A DNA stretch of 64,000 bases, taken from positions 1,279,594 through 1,343,593 of the forward strand of contig OY101119.1 of assembly GCA_956465555.1 (NCBI GenBank). The letters run 5' to 3'. The translations under genes were made by a program, and so were the position numbers. The stretch's first letter is position 1. Every line of letters begins with the position of its first letter. This document shows, piece after piece, positions 21,648 through 31,804 of the stretch. The notes under the pieces were generated by a model. It worked only from the letters and a program-made list of their open reading frames with translations, was not told the origin of the DNA and searched no databases. The stretch comes from Nitzschia sp. pyKryTriq1 (taxonomy: Eukaryota; Bacillariophyta; Bacillariophyceae; Bacillariales; Bacillariaceae).

Positions 21648-22400
21648 TTAGCACTCCTCCTGGCTCTTTCGAACAACCTGTCGTACTTTCTTTTTGAACG
21701 CTTGTCGATCATTTCTCCACATGACAGCGGCATCCAGATTTGCGGGACTTTCATCGTTGGGATCGCTCAACATGGAAATGACGCTGACTAGGATCTGCTC
21801 CACTCCCAGAATTGGTCTCCATCGCTCATCAGCACTTTCTTGCGAATTCATGGCATCCTCACCAGGTGGATGAAGGATGGAAATGCAAACGCGCCCATCT
21901 TCGTACACATTGGGGTGCCACATTTCCGAAATGAACGTCATGGTGGGTGGCATGTTTGGAAAGTCACTCGGGAATACGAGACGCGCCTTGAAGAAGCCTC
22001 CTTCATACAAGGTCCCATCGGGCCCCATGATCAAAATTTCCCAGTCATAAAGGTTGCTATCATCCGTCAACCCCACCGACACCAGGTCAATTGGATTCTT
22101 GGCGAGATCTAGAAGGCGCGAGGTGCGTGAGTAAAAAACGAGCCGAGTCAACAATAGTACCTGCAGCCAGTCCCCGACCCAAGGGAGCTGAAAGAGCTCA
22201 TTACCATATTCACCCACCGCAAACACAAAGTTTCTTGCAAACGGAACAACAACGCAGCGGTCTATCATACACTAAGAGCGGACGACCGGCGTGGAAAGTT
22301 CGTGTCCACCCCGACCAGTTCATTCATTCATTCGTGATACCGTATGCATGTACGTACCATTGAGTTGCCGACGAAGAAGTTCTGTTCCGTACTCAGACAT
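21648..22400 (-). CDS. UBE2G1: Ubiquitin-conjugating enzyme E2 G1 / UBC7 type
   Basis: Two exons: a 43-nt coding exon at 22358-22400 and 21648-22108, split by a 249-nt intron; 167 residues. The short exon encodes MSEYGTELLRRQLN, matching the first helix of animal UBE2G1, and splices in frame to DLAKNPIDLVSVGL. The HPN motif is at 79-81 and catalytic Cys89 lies in GRVCISIL. An insert after the cysteine (HPPGEDAMNSQESADERW) is the acidic loop specific to the UBC7/UBE2G/CDC34 class. Family knowledge: these E2s build Lys48-linked chains, and UBC7/UBE2G2 works in ER-associated degradation. Length agrees with the human protein (170). The retained intron reads open, so a naive reading would miss the first exon. 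Confidence 0.93.
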
Positions 22401-23352
22401 TGCTTCCCTTCTCTTCCCGATCAAAGTCAAAAATAAAGTAGCTCTAATGTGGTGGGACGAAATGAATGTAAATGGCACACAAGCAAGGCAGTGGTTCAAT
22501 CAGAGGGCAGATGGCGGTACCCAATCCTCGAGTCAATTGTGCTAAAATGACACCAGCCGCACTACCGGTACAGTACCACATTTGTACCGATACTGTACAG
22601 TACCGTACAAGTACGGTACGGGTACCATACTGACGACCCGCGGGGCAGAGCGGCGCCGGCCGCCGGCCCATCTTCGATCGCCATCGCGCGATGAAAAAGA
22701 AGGGAAAAGAACCGCGAAATAGTGCGTAAAGGTACGACGAGTGAAAAGTTTTGAAATACGTATCATCATATACTATGTATAGTATGTAGTTTTTAAACCA
22801 TACATGTACATGCCTGGTTGGTTTCAGTCCTTCCTTCCATCCGGGAAAGTGTAGGCTGGAGAACATCAACGTTCAACGTTGAAATGGTTTCAATCGAGCA
22901 CCAACCAAGAAAACATGCACACCAAAGGACGAGCGCCGCGCGACCGCAATGGCGAGCCTCCGAAATTCAATCGTTTTCACGCCGGGCGGAACACGGAACA
23001 CGCTTGTAAATCAAGCAACAAAGCAGAAGACACCACAACCACAAAAATCAACAAGCGAGCATTGATCCAACCGTCCTGGAAATCATCTCTAAAGGAAGAA
23101 TCATCACCATTACGGCCTCATCAGCTTTCCAACCTCTGTCAACCGTCGCAGCCACCAACCCGCGTGACTGCTTCGTTTCATCATTGCTACTTCAACCTCC
23201 AAACCCTTCCCCGACGCCGCCGCGCCGGAAACCTTCACGATCATTTCGTCGCCCACCAATCGCCAACATCATCGCTGGACTCGATCCAACCGGAAAAAGA
23301 ATATAAGTATAAGAAGCCCTTGCTACCATTAATATCCAAACAGAACACAACC
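22401..23352. repeat. Intergenic region: GTAC palindromes and eIF5 5' leader
   Basis: A GTAC/ACCGGT palindrome cluster lies at about 22562-22626. From 22879 to 23352 the plus strand is open and in frame with eIF5 (see findings); I treat it as leader, not as coding, because it shows no conserved domain. Confidence 0.5.
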
Positions 23353-24753
23353 ATGCCGATTCGAGGAGGAACAGTCATCAACTTGGCGGGAAGCACCCCC
23401 ATTGATGATCCCGAATACCGTTACAAAATGCCCGCTGTCTTTGGAAAGATCGAGGGCTCTGGAAACGGTATCAAAACCAACATTCCGAACATCTCGGATG
23501 TCGGTTTGGCCTTGCACCGCAATGCCGGAGAAGTCAACAAGTTCTTTGGGTGCGAGCTGGGCGCTCAAACCACCTACAATGAAGAGACAGATCGTGCCAT
23601 TGTCAACGGCGCCCACACCGATGATACCCTTCAGAAGTTGATACGTCGATACATTGATATGTTCGTGCTCTGCCCCAACTGCAATTTGCCTGAAACAGAC
23701 TACAAGATCAAGAGCGAGATCATCTGGCATCGCTGCAAGGCGTGCGGTGCCAAGGAGATGGTAGACATGGGCCACAAGCTCTGTAACTACATTCTTGCTC
23801 AGGATAAGAAGGACAAGAAGGCCGCAAAGGGTAAAGGCAAGAAGGAAGACAAGAAGAGCAAGAAAAAGTCCAAAGACGACTCTGACGAAGACAAGAAGAA
23901 GAGCAAGAAGGTAAGCTGCATCTACTATCTGTCCACTGTCTGTCCAAGATATTATGTGATTTTCCGGTCAATCTTGGACGTGCATCTCATTGTTCCTTTA
24001 TATTGTAGGACAAGAAAGCCAAAAAGGATAAGAAGAAGGATAAGAAAGAAAACTCTGACGAGGATGAGGACGGCGGGAAGGATTACCTCAAAGAAGCCGT
24101 GTTCGGCAAGAAGGAGGATGATATCGGCATCGTTTCAGACGACGATGAGGACTCTGTCGCTTCTGAGGCTGGCGTGGACGACGAAGGTGCCATGAGTAAG
24201 TACGGGAATGCTCTTGAACGAGATGAGATTCAATTTCATTATCTCACATATTTTTTTACTAGATCTTGCTGTGCAGGGCACTCGCAAATACCTCGAAGAG
24301 AATCCAGGAGCGTCTGTCGATGAAATCGTCGAGATGGTCACAAACCAGCAGATGGCCTCTGCACTCAAATCTCATGACAAGATTCACATCTTGATCCGTG
24401 CTGCGATCACTCCCCAGTTCTTCAAGAACAAGGAAATCGAAAAGTACGCTTCCGTCGCTCAAAAGATTGCCAACGGAAACAAAATCATTGAAAGACATTT
24501 GATTGCCTCGTTGGAGTTTCTCTGCAAGGACAAGCCCAAGAACTTTCCAGTCATGATCAAACAATTCTATGACGAAGATGCGCTCGAGGAAGAGACTATT
24601 CTGGAGTGGGCCGAGGAAGGCCGTACTGAATTCACCCTCGGTTCTGTCGACGAAGAAATCCGTGCTGTTCTTCGTGGCGAAGCCGAGCCAGTTGTCGTTT
24701 GGTTGCAAGAAGCCGACAGTGATGATGAAGATGATGACGACAGCGACGAGTAG
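23353..24753 (+). CDS. EIF5: Translation initiation factor eIF5
   Basis: Three exons, 23353-23910, 24009-24195 and 24263-24753, 411 residues. The N-terminal domain (1-150) is the eIF2B5/eIF5 fold with the conserved start IRGGTVINL (its N-terminal Arg is the GAP residue in other eIF5s) and a zinc site at Cys107, Cys110, Cys128 and Cys131. A Lys/Asp-rich linker (about 151-245) spans both introns. The C-terminal W2 (HEAT-like) domain runs from about 250 to 400 and ends in acidic and aromatic boxes (EEETILEWAEE, VVVWLQEAD). Family knowledge: eIF5 is the GTPase-activating protein for eIF2 and helps fix start-codon choice. The ATG at 23353 sits in a strong context (ACAACCATGC). Confidence 0.95.
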
Positions 24754-24965
24754 AAGAAGCGAAGTTATCCCATATTATTGGCATTTTCATTAAAATAAAA
24801 TTGCTTGTCTAATTTTTATAAAAATAATCCTATAATAATGCTTGCGCTGATTCTCCATGACTGTACTGACAGTCAATATCATCATCCTAGCTGGCTTTAA
24901 AACTGAATCTCTACGGTCTATCTCATTGTTATGACGTTCTTGGGCAATATGATACTTTCCGGCCT

Positions 24966-25912
24966 CTAGTACACATCTGGAGGGCGGTAGCTCATAAAGT
25001 CGTTTGACGGATTCGACTGTTGTGTCTGAAGGTGGTATCGGAGCGATAGAATGATTTGCTCAAGCTTCTTCATCTGGGTTTCAGCATCGAACTTGTACTG
25101 ACGAGCTGCTTCGATCTCGGAGGCAGCGTGATTCTGTCGCTCTTGTTGGATTGCCACCGCCCTTTTCAGAATTCGGTTCTCATTGACAACCTTTTCATGC
25201 TCAGATTTCAGGGAATCCAACGAGGACTCAAGATTCGATTTGTGGTGCTTCAGATCTTCAATCTCGGATGCCTGAGATTCCACGACTTTGTGAAGATCGC
25301 TCTGGGGGCTCGCAGCATCAGAGCGGCTGCGCTTGAAAGTTGATGCACCTGCTACAAAAGCATCACAAGAAGGAAACGGTGAGACAAAGCTTCGGAAACA
25401 ACATAAAGAGATGAAATCACCGACAACAAAGAAACAAGATCCGGAGCGAGCAACTGAAGACTGCAGCGTGGAATCATCTGCAAGCGGCAAACCAATCATC
25501 GAGCAGATGGTGTGACACGATTGTGTCGCGAAGATCGTTCATTTGCATAATGTTCGGACAGCAGAACGACATAAAAACGACATAAAAACGTCACACTCCG
25601 GAGCTCGACAATCGAAAAAGAAGGACAACAATGGCGAAACTCACCATTTGCAGATGCGAAAAGAGTCGTCTTTTGTTGTTGAGTGTGATGCATAGGAAAG
25701 CTGGCTTGGTTTACACTGTTCTCGGAATCACCATCCATCGAAACATCCATGTTAAACCGGCGACGCTTGAAGGACCGGTGTTGAACGAATTCGTCCGACG
25801 AGTCCATCGCGAAGTGCGGTCGATTTGCGTCAACAAAGCCTGGAGAGCACGGTAAATGCCTCTTGGTTCCGGCATTATTCGGACCGAATGATAAAGGTGA
25901 AGCAACTTCCAT
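24966..25912 (-). CDS. Coiled-coil nuclear-like protein, function unknown
   Basis: Two exons, 25645-25912 and 24966-25348, 216 residues from MEVASPL. The acceptor reads TAGCAG, so either AG can be used without a frame change (one residue difference). Seen: an N-terminal basic patch FKRRRF (about 53-58) that could be a nuclear signal, a second KRSR patch after the intron, then about 90 residues of heptad-like coiled coil (ASEIEDLKHHKSNLESSL onward, to about 190). The Pro-rich C-terminus follows. The overall order, a KRRR nuclear signal followed by a helical tail, faintly recalls akirins, but I see no firm match and assign no family. It converges on eIF5 (212 bp between stops). Confidence 0.65.
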
Positions 25913-26607
25913 TGTGAGAATTACAGTATTGTCGTCTTGTGGGAGCAACAACAAGGGGACCTTTCTGCTTCTATGATATCGTAGTGAAACAAAGGAACGG
26001 GAAAATATTATGGGGTCAAGCTCGAAGCGTGGGTTTGCGACGCCGCGGCGCACGAAAAAGAAGCGTCGTTGGGTTTCGCATGCATCGCAGAAACTGCTGC
26101 ACGTAGATTTCTACGATGGATCAGTGCGCGTGTGGAATTTTCACGATAGACCTCTCAGAATTTTTGATAGCTCGTGGACAAAACGTCGCAATCCGTTTCC
26201 TATTCGTTCGTTCTCTCGCCTGCGCGATCTGCGGTATTGCAAATGGCAACAAACACAACACAACACAAAACAAAATGGCGATGCATGACGATGACGATGA
26301 TGATGTGACGACAGAGGACTTCTCCGAATTAGTCCGTTGACCGTTGAACAACTTCATCACTCTACATACTTGTATCATCACCTTTCATTCGCACATAAGT
26401 CCATCATTCCAGTGTAATAGTAGTTTGCAATTTATGCTACTGTACGAGTATTGGTTGCATTCCTACTACTTGTACTCAGAGAAAACCTATCGGTAGCGCA
26501 TACTTCTACTCGTTCACCGAGTTGGAGACGCTTTCGCGTAATTTTTGAAGACTGCTTCATCGTCTCCATTCCACGAGTCTTTTGATCAACGTCTAGAGTT
26601 ATGGCTG
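25913..26607. other. Spacer upstream of the coiled-coil gene
   Basis: About 0.7 kb with a GATGATGATG-like tract near 26290; small open frames here lack coding character. Confidence 0.4.
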
Positions 26608-28719
26608 CTATCTACTTGTTTTACGAGCTTCCAGCATTTTTCTCCACAAAGTGGACCCGCCATTGTCACCGATGTAGTCATTGTCAACGATCGCAACCAA
26701 ATAGTGCGTGTCGCGTATACCCTCTATCAATTCGTAGCTAGGACTGTCCATTTCATATAGATTCAGCCACGAGGACGTCCAAAGCGAAAACGCCTCCTCT
26801 GACCACACAAGGAAGACACTGGGGTCAAAGATCGTTGGCTGAAGAATTTCCCTATTCGTCCACAGAAGATGGAAAATTATAGTAAGCGCAAGCGACCAAG
26901 CCATATCTTTGATACACTCTAGTCTATCGTAAACGTACCTGTTGGGGAAAACTCCCCATGTCAATGCCGTCACCCCGCCCAGTTCGACACCAACCCTCAT
27001 CTCGTCACCGCGGATGTTTACTGCATAGAGGTTGAGGGTCGGGAACTTTTCCGCCATCTCGACAAGAGCCTCTGCATGCTCTGGACTGCAGAAACACTCG
27101 CAGTATTCTTTTTGATACACGAACCCACCACTTCCTCCCCACCCATATGTCTTGTCAGAACTCGGTCTTCCATTCACAGCCGGTTGACTGTTGATCGTAA
27201 GATAGCCTGCTTTGTTGAGTTCCACAAGATCCTTCTGAATAACGAACGATTCTGGCTGCAATGGGGTCTCGCACCAAGGGATGTGCGGGATCTTCCCTTC
27301 AACGTAAGAAGCAAATACATCGTAAACATCTTGTGGTTGCTTTGGCGCATACCCGAACATGACTCTACGATCGTCTTCGTTGCCTAGGGAAAATGCATAA
27401 AAGTGTGATAGATCCGAAAGCTCACCAAATGCAGGTGACGTCGCGTCTCCCCAGCGCCCATTCGGAAACTCATCCCAGTCTTCTGTCCGCATGACATATG
27501 ATTTTGGACGATTGGCCCAGTTGATAGGTCTAAAAAAGAAGCTACATAGTGAGCACAAAGCGGAGAATAAGAATAGGAGAAGCACCAACCTTGCGTTTGT
27601 CGAAACATACCTCACTTCTTCCTTCGATCGTTGCGCCATCGCGGAGGGACGCCAGGGAAGTAGTCTGCCCGCATTGGTTCGCACGGTATCCACGGTCGAT
27701 GAAAATGCATGGTCATTAATTTCTGCATCTGACGTCTTGGATTCTCCCTCTTGGCGTATCAAGTCGATCACCCCCATTCTCATCAGAATTGTAGTCACAC
27801 TTCGTTCGAGATTCAGTGTGTAGAAGTGCACTCCATCGACATCCACATCGTTGTTGGCCAATATTTCAGTACACATCTCTGCCGCGATCTCACACCCAAT
27901 GGCTTTTACCGCCTCATCATCATCCTTGACTGGTTCGAGACGTTGCAACAGTCGTTTTGGCACTTCCACCCCACAGTATTTGGTCATTCGGATAAACGTT
28001 GAAAACGATTGAATCGGCATAATGCCTGGAAGAATGGGACACGTAATACCGTGAGCCCTACACTGCTTGACATACTCCAGAAAGGCTGGCACCGAGTAGA
28101 AGAATTGAGAAATAATGAAATCCGCACCAGCTTCGATTTTTTGTTTCAAATGTTTCATTTCCTCTTCCAAACTCGTCGAAGATGGATGCATTTCGGGGTG
28201 CCCGGCGATCGCAATTCCAAAAAAATCTCCATGAAGCTCTCGAATGAGTTTCACTAGATCAATGGCTCTATCGCAATATCCACCACTCACATCGTGTGGT
28301 TTCCAGGACTGTTTTCCTCGGGGAGGATCTCCTCGCAGTGCCAAAATGTTCTGGACTCCACAAGACTTTGCCTGATTGAGAATCGACGCCAGACTCCCTT
28401 TTGTCATACCGGTAGTCGTAAGATGCATCAACACATCGACCCCATAATAACGTTGGGCCTGTGATGCTACACTCATAGTTCTTGCGGACGTACTGCCCTC
28501 CGAACCCCATGTGACATCGATGAAAAGTGGATCGAGACGCCGTGTCATTCGATCGATTCTCGTGAGAAGATTGTCGAGCCCTGGCTCCGTCTTGGGCGGA
28601 AAAAACTCGAATGAATAATACCATCTTTTAGGCACTCCATGCTGGTCCTTTTCTTCAGATTTTCTCAACGAAGCCCGTTTCTCTCGAATACGATTGATCT
28701 TGTCAATGATACGGGTCAT
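26608..28719 (-). CDS. MTHFR: Methylenetetrahydrofolate reductase
   Basis: Three exons, 27611-28719, 26939-27529 and 26608-26851, 647 residues from MTRIIDK. Both introns read open, so splice sites were set by homology: EEVR|PINWANRPKSYV and GVFPNR|EILQPTIFDP. The catalytic barrel (about 40-340) shows FEFFPPKT, DVTWG, LTTTGM, LALRGDPP, the IAGHPEMHP segment and FFYS, all FAD/folate-binding hallmarks. The C-terminal half (about 370-640) is the eukaryotic S-adenosylmethionine-sensing domain, ending in VDNDYIGDNGGSTLW. Family knowledge: the enzyme reduces methylene-THF to methyl-THF for methionine synthesis and is inhibited by SAM. The long Met start at 28827 would add 36 basic residues and is not favoured. 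Head to head with kinase A at 0.85 kb. Confidence 0.95.
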   Translation of the reverse strand: MTRIIDKINRIREKRASLRKSEEKDQHGVPKRWYYSFEFFPPKTEPGLDNLLTRIDRMTRRLDPLFIDVTWGSEGSTSARTMSVASQAQRYYGVDVLMHLTTTGMTKGSLASILNQAKSCGVQNILALRGDPPRGKQSWKPHDVSGGYCDRAIDLVKLIRELHGDFFGIAIAGHPEMHPSSTSLEEEMKHLKQKIEAGADFIISQFFYSVPAFLEYVKQCRAHGITCPILPGIMPIQSFSTFIRMTKYCGVEVPKRLLQRLEPVKDDDEAVKAIGCEIAAEMCTEILANNDVDVDGVHFYTLNLERSVTTILMRMGVIDLIRQEGESKTSDAEINDHAFSSTVDTVRTNAGRLLPWRPSAMAQRSKEEVRYVSTNARLVLLLFLFSALCSLCSFFFRPINWANRPKSYVMRTEDWDEFPNGRWGDATSPAFGELSDLSHFYAFSLGNEDDRRVMFGYAPKQPQDVYDVFASYVEGKIPHIPWCETPLQPESFVIQKDLVELNKAGYLTINSQPAVNGRPSSDKTYGWGGSGGFVYQKEYCECFCSPEHAEALVEMAEKFPTLNLYAVNIRGDEMRVGVELGGVTALTWGVFPNRYVYDRLECIKDMAWSLALTIIFHLLWTNREILQPTIFDPSVFLVWSEEAFSLWTSSWLNLYEMDSPSYELIEGIRDTHYLVAIVDNDYIGDNGGSTLWRKMLEARKTSR

Positions 28720-29565
28720 TGTACCGCTATGAGATCTAAGACTGTAAGATCCTTTGACCTTTGATGTCTTCCGTCGTCTTCTCGCTTCTCGCCATTTCGA
28801 AATCCGAAATCTTCTCGCTTCCACCACCCATCATTTTCGGTCTGACGGACAAACATCCACGCGCCTGCCATGCAGGGAGGCCTCACGTGCACACCCTATT
28901 ATCTGCACGAGAATTCGCGCGTGCCAGCACGTCTACCGTCCGTACTACTGTACCATCAACACCGCACTGTGCGTTTGGCAACGCATGATGCGTGCCACCC
29001 CACTGAAACACGGCGACTTCGAACTGCATGTTGATTTTTTTCTTCCGAATGCGCACGAGAAGAGATGCGCAAGCACAGCAGGCAGGAGATCGAGGATGAG
29101 AGCAACATGCCCATCCATGGTGCATGGGCAGAGCAATGCAAGTGCTCTCATCAACCCCAAATCCACAATCCCGCTATCTGTTATCTTCTCTCTAGAGTAG
29201 CAAGAACTCTGCACATAGTTGTGGTTCCTTGACCTTGCTCTGTTGCGAGAGAGAAGCGGGAAGTAAAAAAGAAGCGAGCGTGTTTGAACGTCGAAAGGAG
29301 GGGTCGCTGCTGAACGGTGTTACTTCTAGGAGTAGCTAGATCGGCATCCCACTATTTCCCTCGGCGGGATCCTTCAAGCTTGAGGAACTTTTTTCCCTCT
29401 GAAAATCGCCTGCATTGCGTACTGTAACTGTGGAGATCGAAATATTTTTTGGTTGTTGCAGCGACTTTCCGAGGCAGAACTGAATCATTCGAGACGGACA
29501 GTCACACACAATCGACTGCAACACTACGCAAGCAATCTGCACCTAACTATAGTAAACTCTCCACC
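28720..29565. promoter_or_regulatory. Divergent region between MTHFR and kinase A
   Basis: About 0.85 kb without supported coding sequence; both promoters are expected here. No individual site can be named. Confidence 0.4.
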
Positions 29566-31104
29566 ATGGAGCCCGCACCACATGCCCACATAACTTTCTC
29601 CCAGGTGATACAAGCAGGAGAGCCCGCTCGTCCCTTGGAGTTTCCAGCGCCCTCAGTTGCCAGGGGCGTTCGAGTCAATGCGTTGGTGGTGGACCCCGAG
29701 TCCGGGACGCGGCAAGTCTGGCAAGGAGTCATTCACAGAGAAGATATGACTGTGCCGCCTCCGAGATATGGTGGTCACTTTGTCGCATATGGACCCAGGC
29801 GGAGGTTACAAGATGCAATTTATGGATCTGTATGGGCGTGTGTAGTATTGAGAAAGCATTTTGGAGTGGCAGCCGATGACGCCGCTCGAGCCGCAGGAGT
29901 GGAACCGGGCAGCCCCCAAGCCCCGATAGTGTGGGAAATCACCAGCGAATTTGCGGCGATTAAAATGGTGGAATGGGCTCGTGTCCATCATATGCGTGGA
30001 AGGTTACTAGAAGATCCAGTCAAGGAAGTTGCAGCCATGCAGTTGGTGGGAGCTGGGCATCCACATGTTTTGGGAGCCGTCGACGTTTTGCAAGATGGTG
30101 ACTTTCTGTATTCAGTAATGCCGTACTGTTCAGGTGGAGATTTGTTTGGTGTTGTTGTCAAATATGCTGAAGAAAGTGGTGGAGAGGTCGGAATGCCAGA
30201 GCCTGTGGCTCGGTACTGGTTTCGACAAATACTATGGGTAAGTAATTGGCACATCAATGACAAGAGTTGCATTTGAGGTTGCTTTTCATTCCGTCACTCA
30301 TGTCACCTCCTTGGTCTTCTTTTCGATCGATTCATAATTAAAGGGACTGCATCATTTACAATCCCTTGGTGTTTGTCATCGTGATTTATCGCTAGAAAAT
30401 GTGCTTGTGGACACAAACAATTGCCTGATTATCGACATGGGAATGTGCTTGAGAGTACCGTACAACGATCCCACGAGGCCTGGTGGTGTCACGGATGTTA
30501 CGCGAGGGACTACTCGGCGGCTTATGAAGCCACAGGGCGTATGTGGGAAGCACAATTACATGTCACCAGAGATTTTTGAAAACAAATCAGCCTTTGACGG
30601 CTTCGCTATCGATTTATGGGCAGCAGGCGTCATTCTGTACATTATGCTCACTGGTTTTCCTCCGTACGACCAAGCTAGCCGAACGGATAAGCGCTTTGAC
30701 CTAATCATCAACGGAAATCTCATGAAACAGCTAAAAAGCTGGGGTATGGATTTGTCCCAGGATGCTGGTGATCTGATGCAAACTATGCTGATGCTAGATC
30801 CAAGGGACCGCCTGACGCTGGCAGAGGTTCTCTCCNNNNNNNNNNNNNNNNNNNNNNNNNNNNNNNNNNNNNNNNNNNNNNNNNNNNNNNNNNNNNNNNN
30901 NNNNNNNNNNNNNNNNNNNNNNNNNNNNNNNNNNNNNNNNNNNNNNNNNNNNNNNNNNNNNNNNNNNNNNNNNNNNNNNNNNNNNNNNNNNNNNNNNNNN
31001 NNNNNNNNNNNNNNNNNNNNNNNNNNNNNNNNNNNCATCCGTGGGTTGTCAACGGAGAAGCGCAGGCGCCACCACCCCCGGAACCTCTACCATTTAACCA
31101 TTAA
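29566..31104 (+). CDS. Protein kinase A of a tandem pair (interrupted by a sequence gap)
   Basis: Two exons, 29566-30237 and 30344 onward, with 200 Ns at 30836-31035. If the Ns stand for nothing, the protein has 410 residues and the reading frame runs LAEVLS|HPWV across the gap exactly as in kinase B. A conserved N-terminal segment (10-60) carries FPAPSVAR and is shared with kinase B. Kinase motifs: a weak glycine loop (about 80-90), Lys133 (AAIK), Glu154 in helix C, catalytic loop HRDLSLEN (His236-Asp238), and Asp255 in IDMG in place of DFG. GVCGKHNYMSPE and DLWAAGVILYIMLTGFPP place it in the CAMK-like Ser/Thr group. Stop at 31102-31104. Its role is unknown. Confidence 0.8.
30836..31035. other. 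Assembly gap, 200 N
   Basis: Exactly 200 undetermined bases, a round placeholder size, inside the last exon of kinase A. The flanks join in frame with zero added bases. Confidence 1.
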
Positions 31105-31264
31105 TAGAACATACTATTACTTTAGAATATAAAGCTATATAGTTGCTAAGAGAAAAGTTGGAGCTAGAGACGGCTGAATACAATCAAATGTTTGGAAGTA
31201 AATTATATAATCTACCATCCGCTATGATTGCGACGCTCGCCTGCTTCACTTCGAATCAGCTAAA

Positions 31265-31804
31265 TTATGGTCGGTGCGAGTAATCCTCAGCCTTGGTCAA
31301 GGCATCGGCGCGTGCAATGCTTCCATAGGTCAAGGCAGCGGTACCTCCAACCCACAGGATGTATGTAGGGGCACGTTCGATCGTCTGGTAGCGGAGAGAA
31401 GACGAAGGCGAAGGAGTTAGGGTATTTGTCGACCGGCTGGAAACAGGTCACACATTTGAACGTACCTTCTTGGGGAAAGTTCTGAGCCAAGGACCCACAG
31501 GGTGCTGTTCGTGGGCCGAAATTGTTTGGGTAATCTATACCGTATCCATCGAGATGGTCGAGGTAACCAATGTAGGTGAGAACAAAGGAATTGATTTTCG
31601 TCACGGCAAATATACGGTAAGTACTTATGTAGGCGCGAAGAAGATTACCATTGCAACGGCGTATTGGCATGGAATTATCGAGAGACAATTTCTTACCTGT
31701 CCTTCAGTGGGTCGCTTCTTCGTCCACCATTTGGTCATGGCAATGTCAACATCGGCCCGTCCGGGACCACGGAGAGCATGGGTTCGGGTGAAAGCACGAA
31801 GCAT
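31265..31804 (-). CDS. Small 75-residue mitochondrial-like membrane protein
   Basis: Two exons, 31697-31804 and 31265-31384, with a 312-nt intron that is long for this region. Seen: the N-terminal 15 residues are Arg/Thr-rich without acids (MLRAFTRTHALRGPGR), as in a mitochondrial presequence. KKRPTEGQ joins in frame to TIERAPTYILW, and a single hydrophobic segment follows (ILWVGGTAALTYG, about 46-60). The C-terminus is soluble (ADALTKAEDYSHRP). This pattern, a short presequence plus one membrane span, is typical of accessory subunits of respiratory complexes or ATP synthase. I do not recognise which, so the role is inferred only. Splice sites are canonical and the frame is kept. Confidence 0.6.

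Noticed and set aside
26010-26340. Overlapping short plus-strand frames near 26.1 kb
   Set aside because: Basic low-complexity peptides without known motifs, lying in the promoter interval of the coiled-coil gene.
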